In this document: positions 25,991 through 38,200 of the stretch, in pieces
Layout: each line of letters starts with the position of its first letter
Position numbering within the stretch: the first letter of the stretch is position 1
Source of the DNA: Ostrinia nubilalis
Taxonomy: Eukaryota > Arthropoda > Insecta > Lepidoptera > Crambidae
Assembly: GCF_963855985.1 (NCBI RefSeq)
Contig: NC_087097.1
Span: forward strand, 6,047,001-6,111,000
Reading direction: 5' to 3'
DNA length: 64,000 nt
Translations under genes and position numbers: made by a program
The notes under the pieces: model-generated
What the model was told of the DNA's origin: nothing
Seen by the model: the letters and a program-made list of their open reading frames with translations, nothing else
The model's database searches: none

Positions 25991-28586
25991 TCCAAATAAA
26001 GCTCAACTAAACGGCAGAACAGTGGGTAGCCCGTCAAAAGCACCCGCGCAGCTTTCAAATGCAGTAATACTAAATTAGAAGCAATGACGCTTTAGGATAA
26101 TATTGAGCTTACAGCGTAGCTTATACAGGGTGTAAGAGATACAAGTAAAAGCTCAAAACTGTCTTTAAACTTCATTGGCTCATAGAGATGAGCCAATTAA
26201 TAATGTAGAGACATTACCTGTACCAACCGGTAAATAATACTGTAAGGCATTAAATCCGCTAATTACTCTTCTTAGTATTAACACAGAATAATAATAAGTA
26301 CTACGTACAGAAGTTTTACTTCGCGAAGGTATTTAAAAAAATGTATGTTCAATGTCATTAACAATATGGTGTAATTTAGCTTGTCTCAAGAGTCAAGCAA
26401 GTTTGTCAAAAGTTTTGTTGACAAACGTCAGTGATCGGTACTGCGCCGAAGCTATAGGGCTGACTTCGGTAAAATGATGTGACGTGAGGTGCCAAACTGC
26501 AGAAAATGGCGGAGGAAATACATGATTTAGCATGAATTATCATGAATAATATTAACTACTTATTTACCTCTCAGTGTCTTCAGGCAACTTAAAAAAGTAC
26601 ATTCTGTGTTTTTATTATTATTTAGGCAGTTAAATACTGCACAGTATTTAGTACACCATTTTCTTTATTTTTTCCATCATACACAAGAATACGCGTGCGT
26701 GAGTCAAAGTTCGCTCGTATGTGAGGCCTTGTCGAATAGTACTCCTGTAGGGGGCAATCGTGCGTGTTTTGTTTTCGATGTAAACTCGCGGAGATGAACA
26801 GGCCTGGTATTAAGTTTCAATTAAAAAACTTACAATAAACACTCCTATTTAATTATATTTGGTATGATCTTATTAGTTAAAACTAAACAGTAAACTGTTT
26901 GACAAAATTACCATAACCCCGTATTTTAGTTGGAACTCCCCGGCTTAAATTAACTAAATAATATTATGTATTATGTAGAATTGTAGATGCTATCATTTGC
27001 ATCTCCATTTTCGCGACTTAACTTCACAAATTGATCAAAGCTTTTTCATTCGTGTTCGTTCAGGCACGTTATTTATTAATTGTTGTTAAAAGTTAATTTT
27101 CCTGCAGCTACTGTACCGAATAAATGTGGAATGTAGCTGAAAACTTTGTATGTGGTGAAAACTAATTGTTCTCTAAAGATAATAAATTAGATATTTACCA
27201 AAACTTATCGAATTCAACAGAAAATAACAAAAATACAATAACTATGACTAAAGATTACAAAGTCCAAGCGAGTTTATAGTATTATTGCTGTTTTCTTTTG
27301 AATTCTATATGTTTTGGTAACGCCACTCAGCAGTTATTATGACACATCACAAAATTCTATGTTATACCTAATGTCCAAGTAACTAACTAATTCTACGTAT
27401 ACCTAATGTTTTGTTATTTGACCAAAAATTTCTATATCTCAACAGCTACAGCAACAGATTGAAAGATTTTCCACAGAAAACATTTTTTCTCCAAACAATT
27501 AATTTTCCATTCCAAGAAAATAATCCACCACAAACTAAACCTCAATAAGTATACATTTACTTATTTCAGTTCGTTAACAGCAAACAATTCTTGGAACTCG
27601 ACGGAAAGATTTCTAGAAATGTTTTCGCTACAAACACTACTGATTTTCACCTCGGCTTTGGGATAATCCCGATGCCCCGGGCGACGTCACAAACGCAAGA
27701 AAAACATCGTAATTCCAATGATCCTGGATACAGCTAGGGACGAAGAAATGTGCACGATATAAAGGACTTTAGTAGGATTTACTTACCTGCCGAACTTTAT
27801 TCACTTATACCTACGAGTATATCTACTAAGTACGCATAATAGAAGGTTATAGCATGATCCACAGATTTTTCCAACTATCACACCTGATGTTAAGATAGAT
27901 TCTGATGCAGTCATGGATGATGATGGTATAGGTACTTGTTTTTTTAGGTAAGTGCCCATTCACTCTCAAAGTGAGAGTGAATGGGAATATTGTTTTATTA
28001 ATTTCATATTTGTTCATAACGTTGACCACATAAATGTACTAAGGCAAGTTTCGACATTAATTTAAGAAATTAAGAACTATCCCTATGGATCTTCACTCAA
28101 AAACGGTCAAGGTAAATACCTACCTGCCTAGTAAATAGTGCTTACAGGTAAACCAAAAAAAGTAAATTCTGAGGAAGGTAAATAACTCTTAGTTATTTCA
28201 TGACCAGCACAGCGGAATGCCCCAGGGTGGCGTGTCGTAACGTAGGAAAACAGCGCTGCTCCTGAATACCAGGGGACTAAGAAACTTGAGCTCGATTAAA
28301 ACTATTAAAAGAACGTTTACCTTACTCGTTAAATAATACAAGTAGTTAAACTAGGACATAGAGCTTTGAAAAGGATGATATTGAATGCATTTTTTTGCAA
28401 TTTGCTTGTAGTCCTTGAAAGCCTATTGGTAACTTTTCATAGCTACAACAATAACAATAACCACAAAGTGCTCGCGCGCACGAGTGACTTTTGTCACCGT
28501 GACAAGTATTTATCTTTGTCTATTACACATTTATAAAGAGAAAAAGAGAGACAGCATAGTACTTATTCTTATCATGGTGAAACATA
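25991..28586. other. No gene seen
   Basis: AT-rich apart from a short palindrome (GTTTGTCAAAAGTTTTGTTG region, 26402-26427) and an AAAATGGCGG motif at about 26504. Confidence 0.45.
27955..27985. repeat. Short perfect hairpin
   Basis: CCCATTCACTCTCA and its exact complement around a three-base loop, beside a SINE-like stretch (ACCTGATGTTAAGATAG, 27880s). Confidence 0.5.
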
Positions 28587-28730
28587 CACCCATATTCACA
28601 AACATTACTATGAGGTCTCACAGTGCTCGTGGACGCACAGGGTCACACACGTACCAATCACAGAGTTCTATTCAACGCTGTGCGTTCGATTTGCTGCTTC
28701 ACATAAGCAAGCATTGTTTGTGAATACGGG
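28587..28730. mobile_element. PIF-type MITE, CGCCCGTATTCAC family
   Basis: Reverse-oriented copy: ACCCATATTCACAAAC start, CTATTCAACGCTGTGCGTTC core, GTTTGTGAATACGGGT end. Confidence 0.65.
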
Positions 28731-29289
28731 TAATACTGTATGCTCACCTCCATAGTACATCTCCATGGACTTGGTATAGTGACGAAAGAGCTACGGTGAT
28801 AAAAGTCTCCCTTAATGTCAATTGTCTTTACAGGTCAATGTTCTTCATATTAAATAACAAAGAGGGTTCTCCGTCAACCCTGCTTGTCTAATTTCCAGTT
28901 GAACTAAATTATTAAGACGAACTGCCAAATTGAGTCTTCAACTAGCAAGATAGTACGAAACTTTAACGCGATTTTCGAAGTCAAATTTATGGAGATGAAG
29001 GCGTAAGTGAGAAGACAAATCTAGTCATAGTAAGTCATTATAAATTCGTAATTTATGGTCAGAAGTGGAACTTGTGTTTAGCAAATTCATGGGACTTAAC
29101 AAGACTCGAAAGTATGACTTGATAACAACAAAATTAGTAAAATTAAATCTGGTGTATGGCAAGTTTCATTTTGTGAATGAAATTTATTCAGTGCTTAGGC
29201 CCTTTGTAGGGCGCTTATAAATTACAGTACAGTTTTCTCCATATAAATCAGCTATTGCAGAATTTATCTTTAGTGAATCACTGGTTAAC

Positions 29290-29408
29290 ACTGAGTTGCA
29301 CCATCTAACTTTAATTGTTACTATAACGATAACCGGTGTTTTTTTTATGGAGTTTGACAGATTTTTGACGTTTGTCAAAGTTAAAGTAAGATGGTGCAAC
29401 CCAGCCTA
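29290..29408. mobile_element. MITE, GGCTGAGTTGCACC family
   Basis: ACTGAGTTGCACCATCTAAC start and AAGATGGTGCAACCCAGCCT end; core ATGGAGTTTGACAGATTT. Confidence 0.7.
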
Positions 29409-29972
29409 AGTACTACGCTAACTCAGAAGAAACCATACACCTACGTTATTAATTTACCAAATTCATCTTATTTTGTGAGTAATATATCACTAGGTTACCT
29501 AAGTTTATTCATATCATATATGGTAACGTTAAAAAATATAATACTAAATTCTTATTAGATAAAAACAAATAAATAAATGGATTAAGTAAGTTATTTTGAT
29601 ACTGGAGTCAGACAAGACCTCTCTAAAAAAATATAGTAGTAACCTAGTACCTACTCGTAGTCATAATAATAAAATTGCACACATGTTAGATGAAGAGAAT
29701 TCCAAGAAAAGGTTTTGTGGGCGAAAGTAACAAGTTCTATCCGAGTCCCTTATGGGCCCTAAGGGACGGCTGGATCGGACCCTTCTGAAAGTACAAGTTA
29801 TATGAACTATGGTAAGGAAGTACATATTTTGTTGCTCTGCCGGTCATTGGGAGTGGTGGTGCATTCTAAATACAGAGGCAGTGGTTGCGGGTTCAAATCT
29901 CGCCTATGACAAAATTTTTCAGTTAATAGGAGCTTACTTATGTAAGTACGGACTGGAAGACGAAGCATGGGC

Positions 29973-30118
29973 AGGCCTTATACTAGGTAGACCGACGATC
30001 TGGTAAAGGTCGCGGGAAGAGCCTGGATGCGGGCAGCGCAGGACCGTTCATTGTGGAAAACCTTGAGTGAGACCTTTGTCTAGAAGTGGACGTCATTTGG
30101 CTGAAAAGAACGAACGAA
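29973..30118 (+). repeat. Non-LTR retrotransposon 3' end
   Basis: Plus-oriented. GTAGACCGACGATCTGGTAA and GGACCGTTCATTGTGGAAAA correspond to the DDLV and RSLWK parts of the C-terminus. It ends in a short GAACGAAC tail. A tRNA-like box B (GGTTCAAATCTC) at about 29890 belongs to a separate SINE-like piece just upstream. Confidence 0.7.
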
Positions 30119-30707
30119 CTTATGTACCCGTAAGTACTATTAGTTAGCACTCGTTTGAGTCATTATTCAAGGACACGTGGGCATAAATGGTTGATGTGAA
30201 TAATAAAACACTGGATACTTGGCTGACGCTATTACGAGTATACAGAAAATATATTTTTTTTTTACATCATCGTCATCACCAGGTCATTTTAGGAAGAGTC
30301 TCTCTACCAGAGCCAATAAGAATTTGGCTAACATTCCCCACGCTTTAAAAAAATATTCATCACAGCATCAGTAGAGTAGCTTTAACACCATAGGCTCGAT
30401 TAATAAATAGACACATAAACATTTCTTTAAAATTATTCAGAAACTACATATAATCAAGCAACAGGTCTTACATATTTAGAATTCAGGAACAAGCATAATA
30501 TTTTATTCAGCGAAACAAATCTAGCTGGATTCCAGACTGGTGTAATATCTCAGTTTTTTTTTCCAGTCTAGACCTAGCATGAACTAGTATATCTAGTGCC
30601 TGCCTTACAAATTCCTTTTAAATCTAGTTATCTAGGAAATTTCTAACACCTTGTTGCTTTTCAAGTTACAAAATATTCATGTTCGTACCTACAGCATCAA
30701 GATATTC

Positions 30708-30826
30708 TAAGGCTGAGTTGCACCACCAACCGTAACTACTCGTACTTTAACCGGTGATTTTTGTATGGAGTTTGACAGATTTTGACGTTTGTTACAGTCA
30801 AAGCAAGATGGTGTAACCCAGCCTTA
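30708..30826. mobile_element. MITE, GGCTGAGTTGCACC family
   Basis: AAGGCTGAGTTGCACCACC start, GATGGTGTAACCCAGCCTT end; full length with perfect outermost TIR. Confidence 0.7.
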
Positions 30827-33800
30827 TTTGGTTGCTTTGTTGCAAAATCGCATGCATAAATTATTACTAATAGCTGTGCTATGAGATTATTTTGAACCAA
30901 AGCTGCTAATCAAGTGCTTTTTCTTGAGACATGAATGAGTAAGAAAGTAGAATCAAGAAATGTGCATAATTTAGTTACCTCAATGATTTACGCTAAATTT
31001 CCTGTGTTTCAGAAACACACACGTCGCAGCAATACCTAGAAGTTTCAACTTCAGCCATGGAAAATTTTGCTAAATTAGAAAACAAAGTTTGGATTTTCTC
31101 ACTGCTCCAAACTTTGGTTTAAAGGTATCAATTTGTAATTTCATTACAAAAGTATCAAAGTAAAATTGAAAATTCAGGATAATGTTTTGCTAGAAAGACG
31201 CTATCAAAGTGTTTCTAAGGTACTAAGGTCCCAAATTACTATTAAGTTACTAGGTATTTCAATTATTTTTGCAAAATAAATTATATGTTATTAAACTAAT
31301 AATAATATTGTAAGTCAACATCCTAATAATACTAAACACAAAATCAATAACTTCAATCTAATAATAACCTATTACCATAAATGACGATTAATATTGATGG
31401 TGTCGATAGTATTTCCATTATTAATAGTAATACGTTTCTGTCTGCGTGTCTAAATATAAATTGTCGGAGGAGGACTTTATCGAGTTCAAAATTAGTTCTT
31501 TAATTACAAAATCATGAAAAATTGTTTCCGTGTCGCTTACAATATTTAAATAATTAAAATATTTTAAGTATTTTAAGATTCAATATTTAATCCCCTTTAA
31601 TTTATTTTGCCACAAAAGGTAGACACAGTAAACAGAAGTAGCATTTATAATATTGGTATTGCTTAGAGGCGAATAAATCGTTAGAACAATCGTATAATCA
31701 TAGAGAAAAGGCATTTGAACAAAATAAAACCCCAAAACTAAAATAAAGCTACAATAAAAACATGCACGCCGCACTGAAAATATTGGAATATTTTACCTTA
31801 TGAAAACACAACGTAATGAAACGCAATCTACATTTCAATTTCCAACCCAAGTTATAATTGGATTTATTTTAACGTCATTACCGTGTGAAGTCAAACAGGA
31901 CGGTCGGTTGCAATATGAAACCTTTCGGTTCTATAAATGTGCAATAATGAAGCGAAATATCGAATATTATTATGATGGATTCTGATATGAATGGTATCGA
32001 TTGGATATTCTAGAATATGCTTGAATAGATGAATGATTCTGAGTGCTGTTATTAAATGTGGACTAAACTTAATAAATCGATCATTTTAATAGAGCAAACT
32101 CTACTGGACTGAAATACTAGGAAAACGTTAATATGTAAAATAACTATGTAAATTGTTTCAATAACTACAATCCAATTTCAGCTTTAGGCTATTATACTTG
32201 TAGAGCTCGTACAAAAGCGACTAGATAAACTTTAAAATTAGAAAATTATGAATTAGGTACACTATAGCTAGTTCGTTTTTATTAGATACCTAGATAGTAA
32301 AATGGAAGATAGGATAAATACTTGTAGAATTATTTACGTGCAAAAAAGTTAGATAGAAGCGATTTCGGAATTAAAGCTGTTACGAATATAACTGTAGGAA
32401 GGCTGGTGACCATCTAATTAGGTACTTACGTATATTCATAACGGTACAGTGCGTCTCATAAATATACAACACATCCTACGTTCACAGTCTTATATACAAG
32501 TATACCACTCAAACGAAGAAGCCAGCATAAAATTCCGACCAAAATGATATTAAAACTTCGCCAAGAGGTTGCTTAGCTCCACACAAATGAGATTAACGAT
32601 TTAACCGCCTCTTGGGACTACGGACTTCGTAAACAAATGCTTCACAAATACGTATAAAAACCTCTGTGTCTTGCTTTTGGGGACATGAGTTCAGTGTATG
32701 TTTTACCTATTCCATTTTAGTCTATAGTTGTCATTTTGACTGCAAGAACCTGTTAAGTGACGCAGTGATAGTGAATGCTTGAAACGACATAAGTAGGTAT
32801 AAGATTAAAATTATGATTTTTCAAGACTTTTGGTCCGATTGAGTCTTATGCTTAGGTTAAAGTTAAACTGGGCAATTTAAAACGACAAATAATTGCTTCA
32901 TAGAAAGTCAGTAAGTAATTGTTGAATAATAGCAAACATAAAGGCCATCTTAAATAATTGTCCTCGTTGATGTAGCGTCTCCCATATTTACTACTTACCT
33001 TGGAATAAAACGAATAAGAGTCGGATAATGCAATAAACAAATATTAAAAGGCACTCCGCAGATACACCTTTTAATTCATTTTGCGAAAGGACATAGCCCC
33101 TTTATGTAACTCGAAGGCAATTTGTTAAATGCCCAATTACCGAAAAACGTGAATTACGCACACGCATGGCCTTTGTGGTCTATTCTCAAGGGTGGAAAGT
33201 GTGGCAACGCACATTATAGTGTGTGTTTATGTTATGTACACTACAATATTTGGGTGACCTTTACCGTGTTTAGATAACAAACTCGACCACGTCCAAAATG
33301 GGGAAATTGTAACTTTTTGAGTTACGTAGATGGCTAAGCTCAAATCATTCTTTGACATCATTGAAGTAAGCATAAAAATATTTTTAGAAATGTATTCTAA
33401 AATCATAGCTAACTAAAGTCGACAAATGTGGAAAGTATAGCTTAATGACTAAGAGTGTTTAAAATACATCTTCCAAATAATTTGTTAATAGAAACGATGA
33501 CATAAATTTCTCATAGTGAGTCATTGTCACAAGCGTTGAATAAACAACTATTTTTAGAAAGAAGAGTGGAATCCTTGTAGTTTTTCATTCAAGTATTTTT
33601 AACGATTTTCATGTCAACAAATGTATTCATTTGTCGGCTTATTATTCAGCTCATGTTACTCCACAAGTGTACATGTACAGTGTACATTCCTCATCCAACT
33701 CACGACGCTAAAAGGCATGTCATCGCTCCAATGTCTGAAGGGCTTCCAACGGTTCTTGTAGGACAAAACATAATTATAATTATTATCTTGTCATGTTCAC

Positions 33801-34930
33801 CAGACGTCTTTCAGCACATATCCCGACTCACGTAAGCTATTTAAACCATACCTTCGGGTAGTTTGAGATAAGGATGCAATCTTAAAGTTGGAAGACAAGT
33901 TTAGGTCCAATTTATTCCTTACATGGAGGTTTTGTCCTCGGTTGACAAAGGTTGGATCTGATAGGCACTGACTGAGACAGCTTTCATGTGCATTTCTAAC
34001 TATTGCGTTCAAAGCTTGGCTTAAATTGAAATTACTTTTAAGTAAATACCTACTTATTACATCCATTCATTACATTTTTTGAGAGGACGAAAGAAACCCA
34101 ATTCTTTATGGAAATATAGTGATTTTTTTATATTATTTAGACTTTGGAATGACAAAGACAAGTCTACTATGTTTATTTCTGAATAAAGTGTCAAGAAGCA
34201 TTTCCCAAGCGGCGTCACATCAACACCACTCTAACATTATGCATTTGTCTTACGAATTTATAGTTATTTTCTTACGTCTACGAGCACTGACTATAACTCT
34301 AAAGTATGTATATTGATCCAATCCGATTTATAGCGCTAAAGCGTGGTATATTGATCCAACCTAAGATCCAACGCGATTTATAAAATTCTGTTACCAATAC
34401 AAGCATGTCTGGAGGTAGATCCCAAGAATAAAATGCAGCTCTATTATCTAACGGCACGTTATAAGCAAGGGATAGAAAGCACAAACAATGTGCTGTCATG
34501 TAGAGACGACAGCTGCACGTCAAGTTAGCCACTGCGACATCTTATTCTCTTGTAATTTTATCAATAAGGAACCCTAATATAAGTAATGTACACTAGCTTC
34601 GTAATGTCTGTCTGTACCAGTACCTTTAGTTAAGCTCAAAAATTCTTCGTACCTACTATAAACCTATAATTCATTCGCTGCATAGCATATCATACATTTT
34701 TAACTCGTATAGTCACATCCAAACCCCCCACATTAAAATATAACCTATCCAACTATAATGCTCTGTGGAACCTCTACGGAACCAATAAACCGATAATAGC
34801 TTATGCTCGAATCCTGATTATTTGTACTTCGGTGTTTACCTACAACCGATGAACGAGAAACTTTAGATGCGGCTTTTCAAACATTACTTCCTTCGTTTTC
34901 AAATCAGTTTTGTGTAATTGGCATTTAGTT
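30827..34930. other. No gene seen
   Basis: About 4.1 kb of AT-rich DNA, the least repeat-marked part of the window. ORFs at 31580-31774, 33611-33835 and 33797-34066 have no recognised domain or splice context. Confidence 0.5.
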
Positions 34931-35057
34931 AAGGTTCAGTCAAACCAACGCGGTCACACGCGATCAGCCGGCGTGCAGCGATGACGATCAATTTAAGTCT
35001 GATCGGCATCGTTGCACGCCGGCTGATCGCGTGATCGCGTTGGTTTGACTGAACCTT
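34931..35057. mobile_element. Near-complete palindromic MITE (127 bp)
   Basis: Starts AAGGTTCAGTCAAACCAACG and ends with its complement. The inner part (GATCAGCCGGCGTGCAGCGA) is also mirrored, so almost the whole element can fold into one hairpin. Confidence 0.65.
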
Positions 35058-35811
35058 TTGTAATGCACATATCCGTCTTCCAATATATCTAGTAAATATC
35101 CAATATATCTAATTTATGTAATTTATTCGCTTTTACATTTTCCTAGAAGCCATAATTTTCCATGAAAATATAGCTAATTTTCAATAGGAGCTTAGGCTAG
35201 TGTGAATTACGATTTTTAGATATTATTCAAACTTTTTTATGCACTACAAGGCAGGTATGTTGCCGCAATCATACCCAATGTTAAGTGAGATGCAGTGAAA
35301 GATGTGTATTTACAATGCATCACCTGAGGACCGAATTAAAGTGGTCATAGAAAGACAGCAGCAGGCAGCGAGTTCCAATAAAAAGCAATGTACCACTAGA
35401 AAAGTTACATAGTAACGTTACATCTTTTTTACGTAATTGATCGCGTGGTTACGGTGTTTAACATCGGATATTGGAGCTGTTTCCATGATTTTTCCGTTCA
35501 CGCCCACAACCCACAAAGTGACGTGGCCAAGGAAATAGCCCGACCACGAAAATGTACAATCGTATGTTTTTATCTACCACGATCGATACATAAAGTTACA
35601 CGAACAATTATTCATAAATAATAAAACGTTAGCGAGAAATGGTATGGATAAAACTGGTAGTATTTTTACTCTACGCCCCCGCTTGAAACTTGACTGACTG
35701 AACTTTGTATGTGACATTGTTTTAGCTCAAGTTTTGAAGTAAATAATAATTTGCTATCTCAGAACGTTGCAAATCTCAATAGATTCTTTAAATCTTTAGA
35801 TACTATTTTTA

Positions 35812-35881
35812 CATGGAAAGCATTGGGGGAGGCCTATGTTCAGCAGTGGACGTCCTATGGCTGAGATGATGATGATGATGA
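35812..35881 (+). repeat. Non-LTR retrotransposon 3' tip with (ATG)n tail
   Basis: Starts ATGGAAAGCATTGGGGGAGG and ends in a run of GATGATGATGATGAC. Very similar to 14259-14356. Confidence 0.7.
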
Positions 35882-35977
35882 CTATTTTTACAGCGATATC
35901 TAGGGCAAAACTTGCAGGTTTCATGCCACTTATTTCCACCCATGAAATACAGCTTGCTTGGTACCTACCTAGATAGC

Positions 35978-36101
35978 GTACAGTCAGCGTCAAATAATTC
36001 ATCACAGCCAAAGTGGCCAAAAATTTGACAACACACCTTTATTCCAATTGTACGACGTGTTGTTACTTTGGGTATCATGAACTATTTGACGATGACTGTA
36101 C
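35978..36101. mobile_element. TIR MITE, GTACAGTCAGCGTCAAATA
   Basis: Ends GTACAGTCAGCGTCAAATA and TATTTGACGATGACTGTAC are inverted repeats with two mismatches. 124 bases, no coding. Confidence 0.6.
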
Positions 36102-36125
36102 CTTTATGCATGCCCCCTAATTTTG

Positions 36126-36277
36126 TTTCGTTAGTTTCAGCCAAATGACGTCCACTGCTGGACAAAGGCCTCCCCCAAGGTTTTCCACAATGAACGGTCC
36201 TGCGCTGCCCGCATCCAGGCTCTTCCCGCGACCTTTACCATATCGTCGGTCCACCTAGTAGGAGGCCTGCCCACGCT
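36126..36277 (-). repeat. Non-LTR retrotransposon 3' end
   Basis: Close copy of 2045-2232 in the same orientation (TCCACTGCTGGACAAAGGCC and CTTCCCGCGACCTTTACC), truncated at GCCTGCCCACGC. Confidence 0.75.
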
Positions 36278-36798
36278 TTATTTACGCTTAATTTTGTTTA
36301 CTGTCTTTATTATTATAGTGTAAGTTTTAATAACGTAAAGATTAATCACCCAAGAGTGCAAGTCAAAATAATATGACAAGTGAGGAAACTCCCAGTTCCC
36401 TCAAGGTTGATAAGGCTTTCAAAGGTATATTCATATGCCACTACCATTGTCAATATAATATTAATCAGCGGAAATTGCAGTTGGCTTTGTGGCAGTCATA
36501 CATCGGATATTACGATGCGTTATTAATAATTATTACCTTGTGTTATGTATGACATGCCGCGGGAAATAATTAGGTTACGTACGTACAACTCTATACAAAA
36601 CCATATTTTGTATACTTATCTAAATTTAAAATTACTTTCAAAAACACCAAAACTCTATTACTTGTTCGAATTTACAAAACATTATGGTATTTTCGCGTTA
36701 ACTAAACTTATAACGAACCATAATCATATTATTGCGCTTTCATAACATTTTTCTAAATATTTCTTTACCAAAATTTTACCTGAACAAGTTATTATACT

Positions 36799-37026
36799 AT
36801 GTTACTCGCACGAGTTATTTGGCAGATTATTAATATCAAAGGCCTGGGTATAGTAACCATAATAAATTCATTAAAGTCACCTGTAGCAGCTACTCAATCG
36901 ATTTTATCATTATCATCAAGTGATTCAGTATCCACTGGAGGAGCACGACCCTCTCTATTTCACCAGATGCAAATGGAGGATATGGCCTACACTCGCAATG
37001 TCGCCAGTCGCTTTGAGGAGGCCTGA
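36799..37026 (+). other. Coding-like short ORF, unrecognised
   Basis: 75 codons. The last ~45 (from QSILSLSSSDSVSTGG to RNVASRFEEA) have more even codon use than neighbouring chance ORFs and could be a terminal exon. The stop is followed by a (TTTA)n tract and retrotransposon-like sequence. No family recognised; a transposon-encoded C-terminus is equally possible. Confidence 0.2.
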
Positions 37027-37261
37027 TTTTATTTATTTATTTATTTAATAATGCAAAACACTTGTAAGCTTACAGAGCAGGTCCAAAGCGCTTACAAGCT
37101 TAAAAATAAAATAAACATGTCATACACTTAGGTCACAAATAAAATACATGCAGTTTATAAATTAAATGGCCCATAATGTTCTTATTTAAGTACATAATGG
37201 ATGCAATAAAATATTGAGTATTGAACATTAAATAATTTAAAGAAACACTGAACAAGAGAAA

Positions 37262-37510
37262 AAAATGTCAGTCGTCAAATACATGTCAAAGAGATATTAA
37301 TAAGTCACTTTAAAAAACAGAACAATAAAAATAAATGTCAATGGTCAAAATACATGTCAGAGAAATACTACTGAGTCAATTTTAAATAGAACAATACAAA
37401 TAAATGTCAAAGGTCAAATACATGTTAAGAAATACAATTAAAGTCAATTTTAAACAGAACAATAAAATATACAAATGTCAATGGTTAAATAAGTCAGAAA
37501 GTGTCATTTA
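37262..37510. repeat. Minisatellite, about 69-bp unit, 3.5 copies
   Basis: Units starting AAATGTCAATGGTCAAATAC recur at about 37265, 37333, 37402 and 37474, each carrying CAGAACAATA.AAAT, with 75-85 percent similarity by eye. It follows a retrotransposon-like tail (GCAATAAAATATTGAGTATT, also near 5407). Confidence 0.6.
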
Positions 37511-37689
37511 AGAGAAGACAGAATTATTATTGGCGAAACACAATTCCAATCTTATACTTATACTTACTCGTATCGTCTTAGTTGCCTCTTGCGACATCCA
37601 CGGGAATAGTAGAGTCCGGCCCTATTCCACTCTGCCCGTGTGCTCATTGTTAGCATTTTGAAAATGAATTGGCGCGACGGGTTTATCCA

Positions 37690-37790
37690 GTGTCTCAGTA
37701 GCTCAGTTGGAAGAGCAGTCGCCCGGCAAGCGAAAGGTCGTGGGTTCGGTTCCCGCTTTAGTCAGTTCGATGTTTTCAAGTTATTTATAA
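37690..37790 (+). repeat. tRNA-like SINE copy
   Basis: GTCTCAGTAGCTCAGTTGGA start, CGCCCGGCAAGCG anticodon region, GTGGGTTCGGTTCCCGC T-arm, then CAGTTCGATGTTTTCAAGTT as in 46147-46320. Extra GAAAG bases in the anticodon-variable region argue against a working tRNA. Confidence 0.5.
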
Positions 37791-38070
37791 TTTACAAAAT
37801 TTGAAAATGTTTGGTAGGCTGATATGCTTATTGCGATACCAATATAGGTCATGAAGAAGTTTTCCATAAAACTCGAAAGCTTTGAGTACAAAACGTGTGT
37901 TGGCTTTTTCAAAATTCGTGTAATTATAAACCAAGGTCTCCATCTCACCTTGTAAACGCAGACTAATATCACATTTGAATTCATTCAACATAACAATCAA
38001 TATTTTCAAAGGATCCTCAAAGAAAAAATGGAAACGTCCGATCACTCCTCACCGCCTCGATTAAATATTT

Positions 38071-38200
38071 TTTTTTTTTTTTTTTTTTTTTTTATGCTAG
38101 ACATGGCAGGTATTTGACCGCAATCGCACCTGGTGTTAAGTGAGATGCAGTCTAGGATGGTACATATCTGCCCTGTAAGTGCCTATTCACTCTCGATACC
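38071..38200 (-). repeat. SINE-like repeat with poly(A) tail (reverse)
   Basis: A T run of about 25 bases, then TGCTAGACATGGCAGGTATT and GCACCTGGTGTTAAGTGAGA. A diverged relative at 35230-35320 shares GGCAGGTATGTTGCCGCAAT and GTTAAGTGAGATGCAGTGA. Confidence 0.5.

Noticed and set aside
37262..37510. CRISPR-like array
   Set aside because: The units are contiguous diverged tandem copies with no unique spacers, and the DNA is from an animal genome.
37690..37765. A working tRNA gene
   Set aside because: The anticodon region has extra bases, T33 is missing, and the same tail is found in other dispersed copies. It fits a tRNA-derived repeat better.
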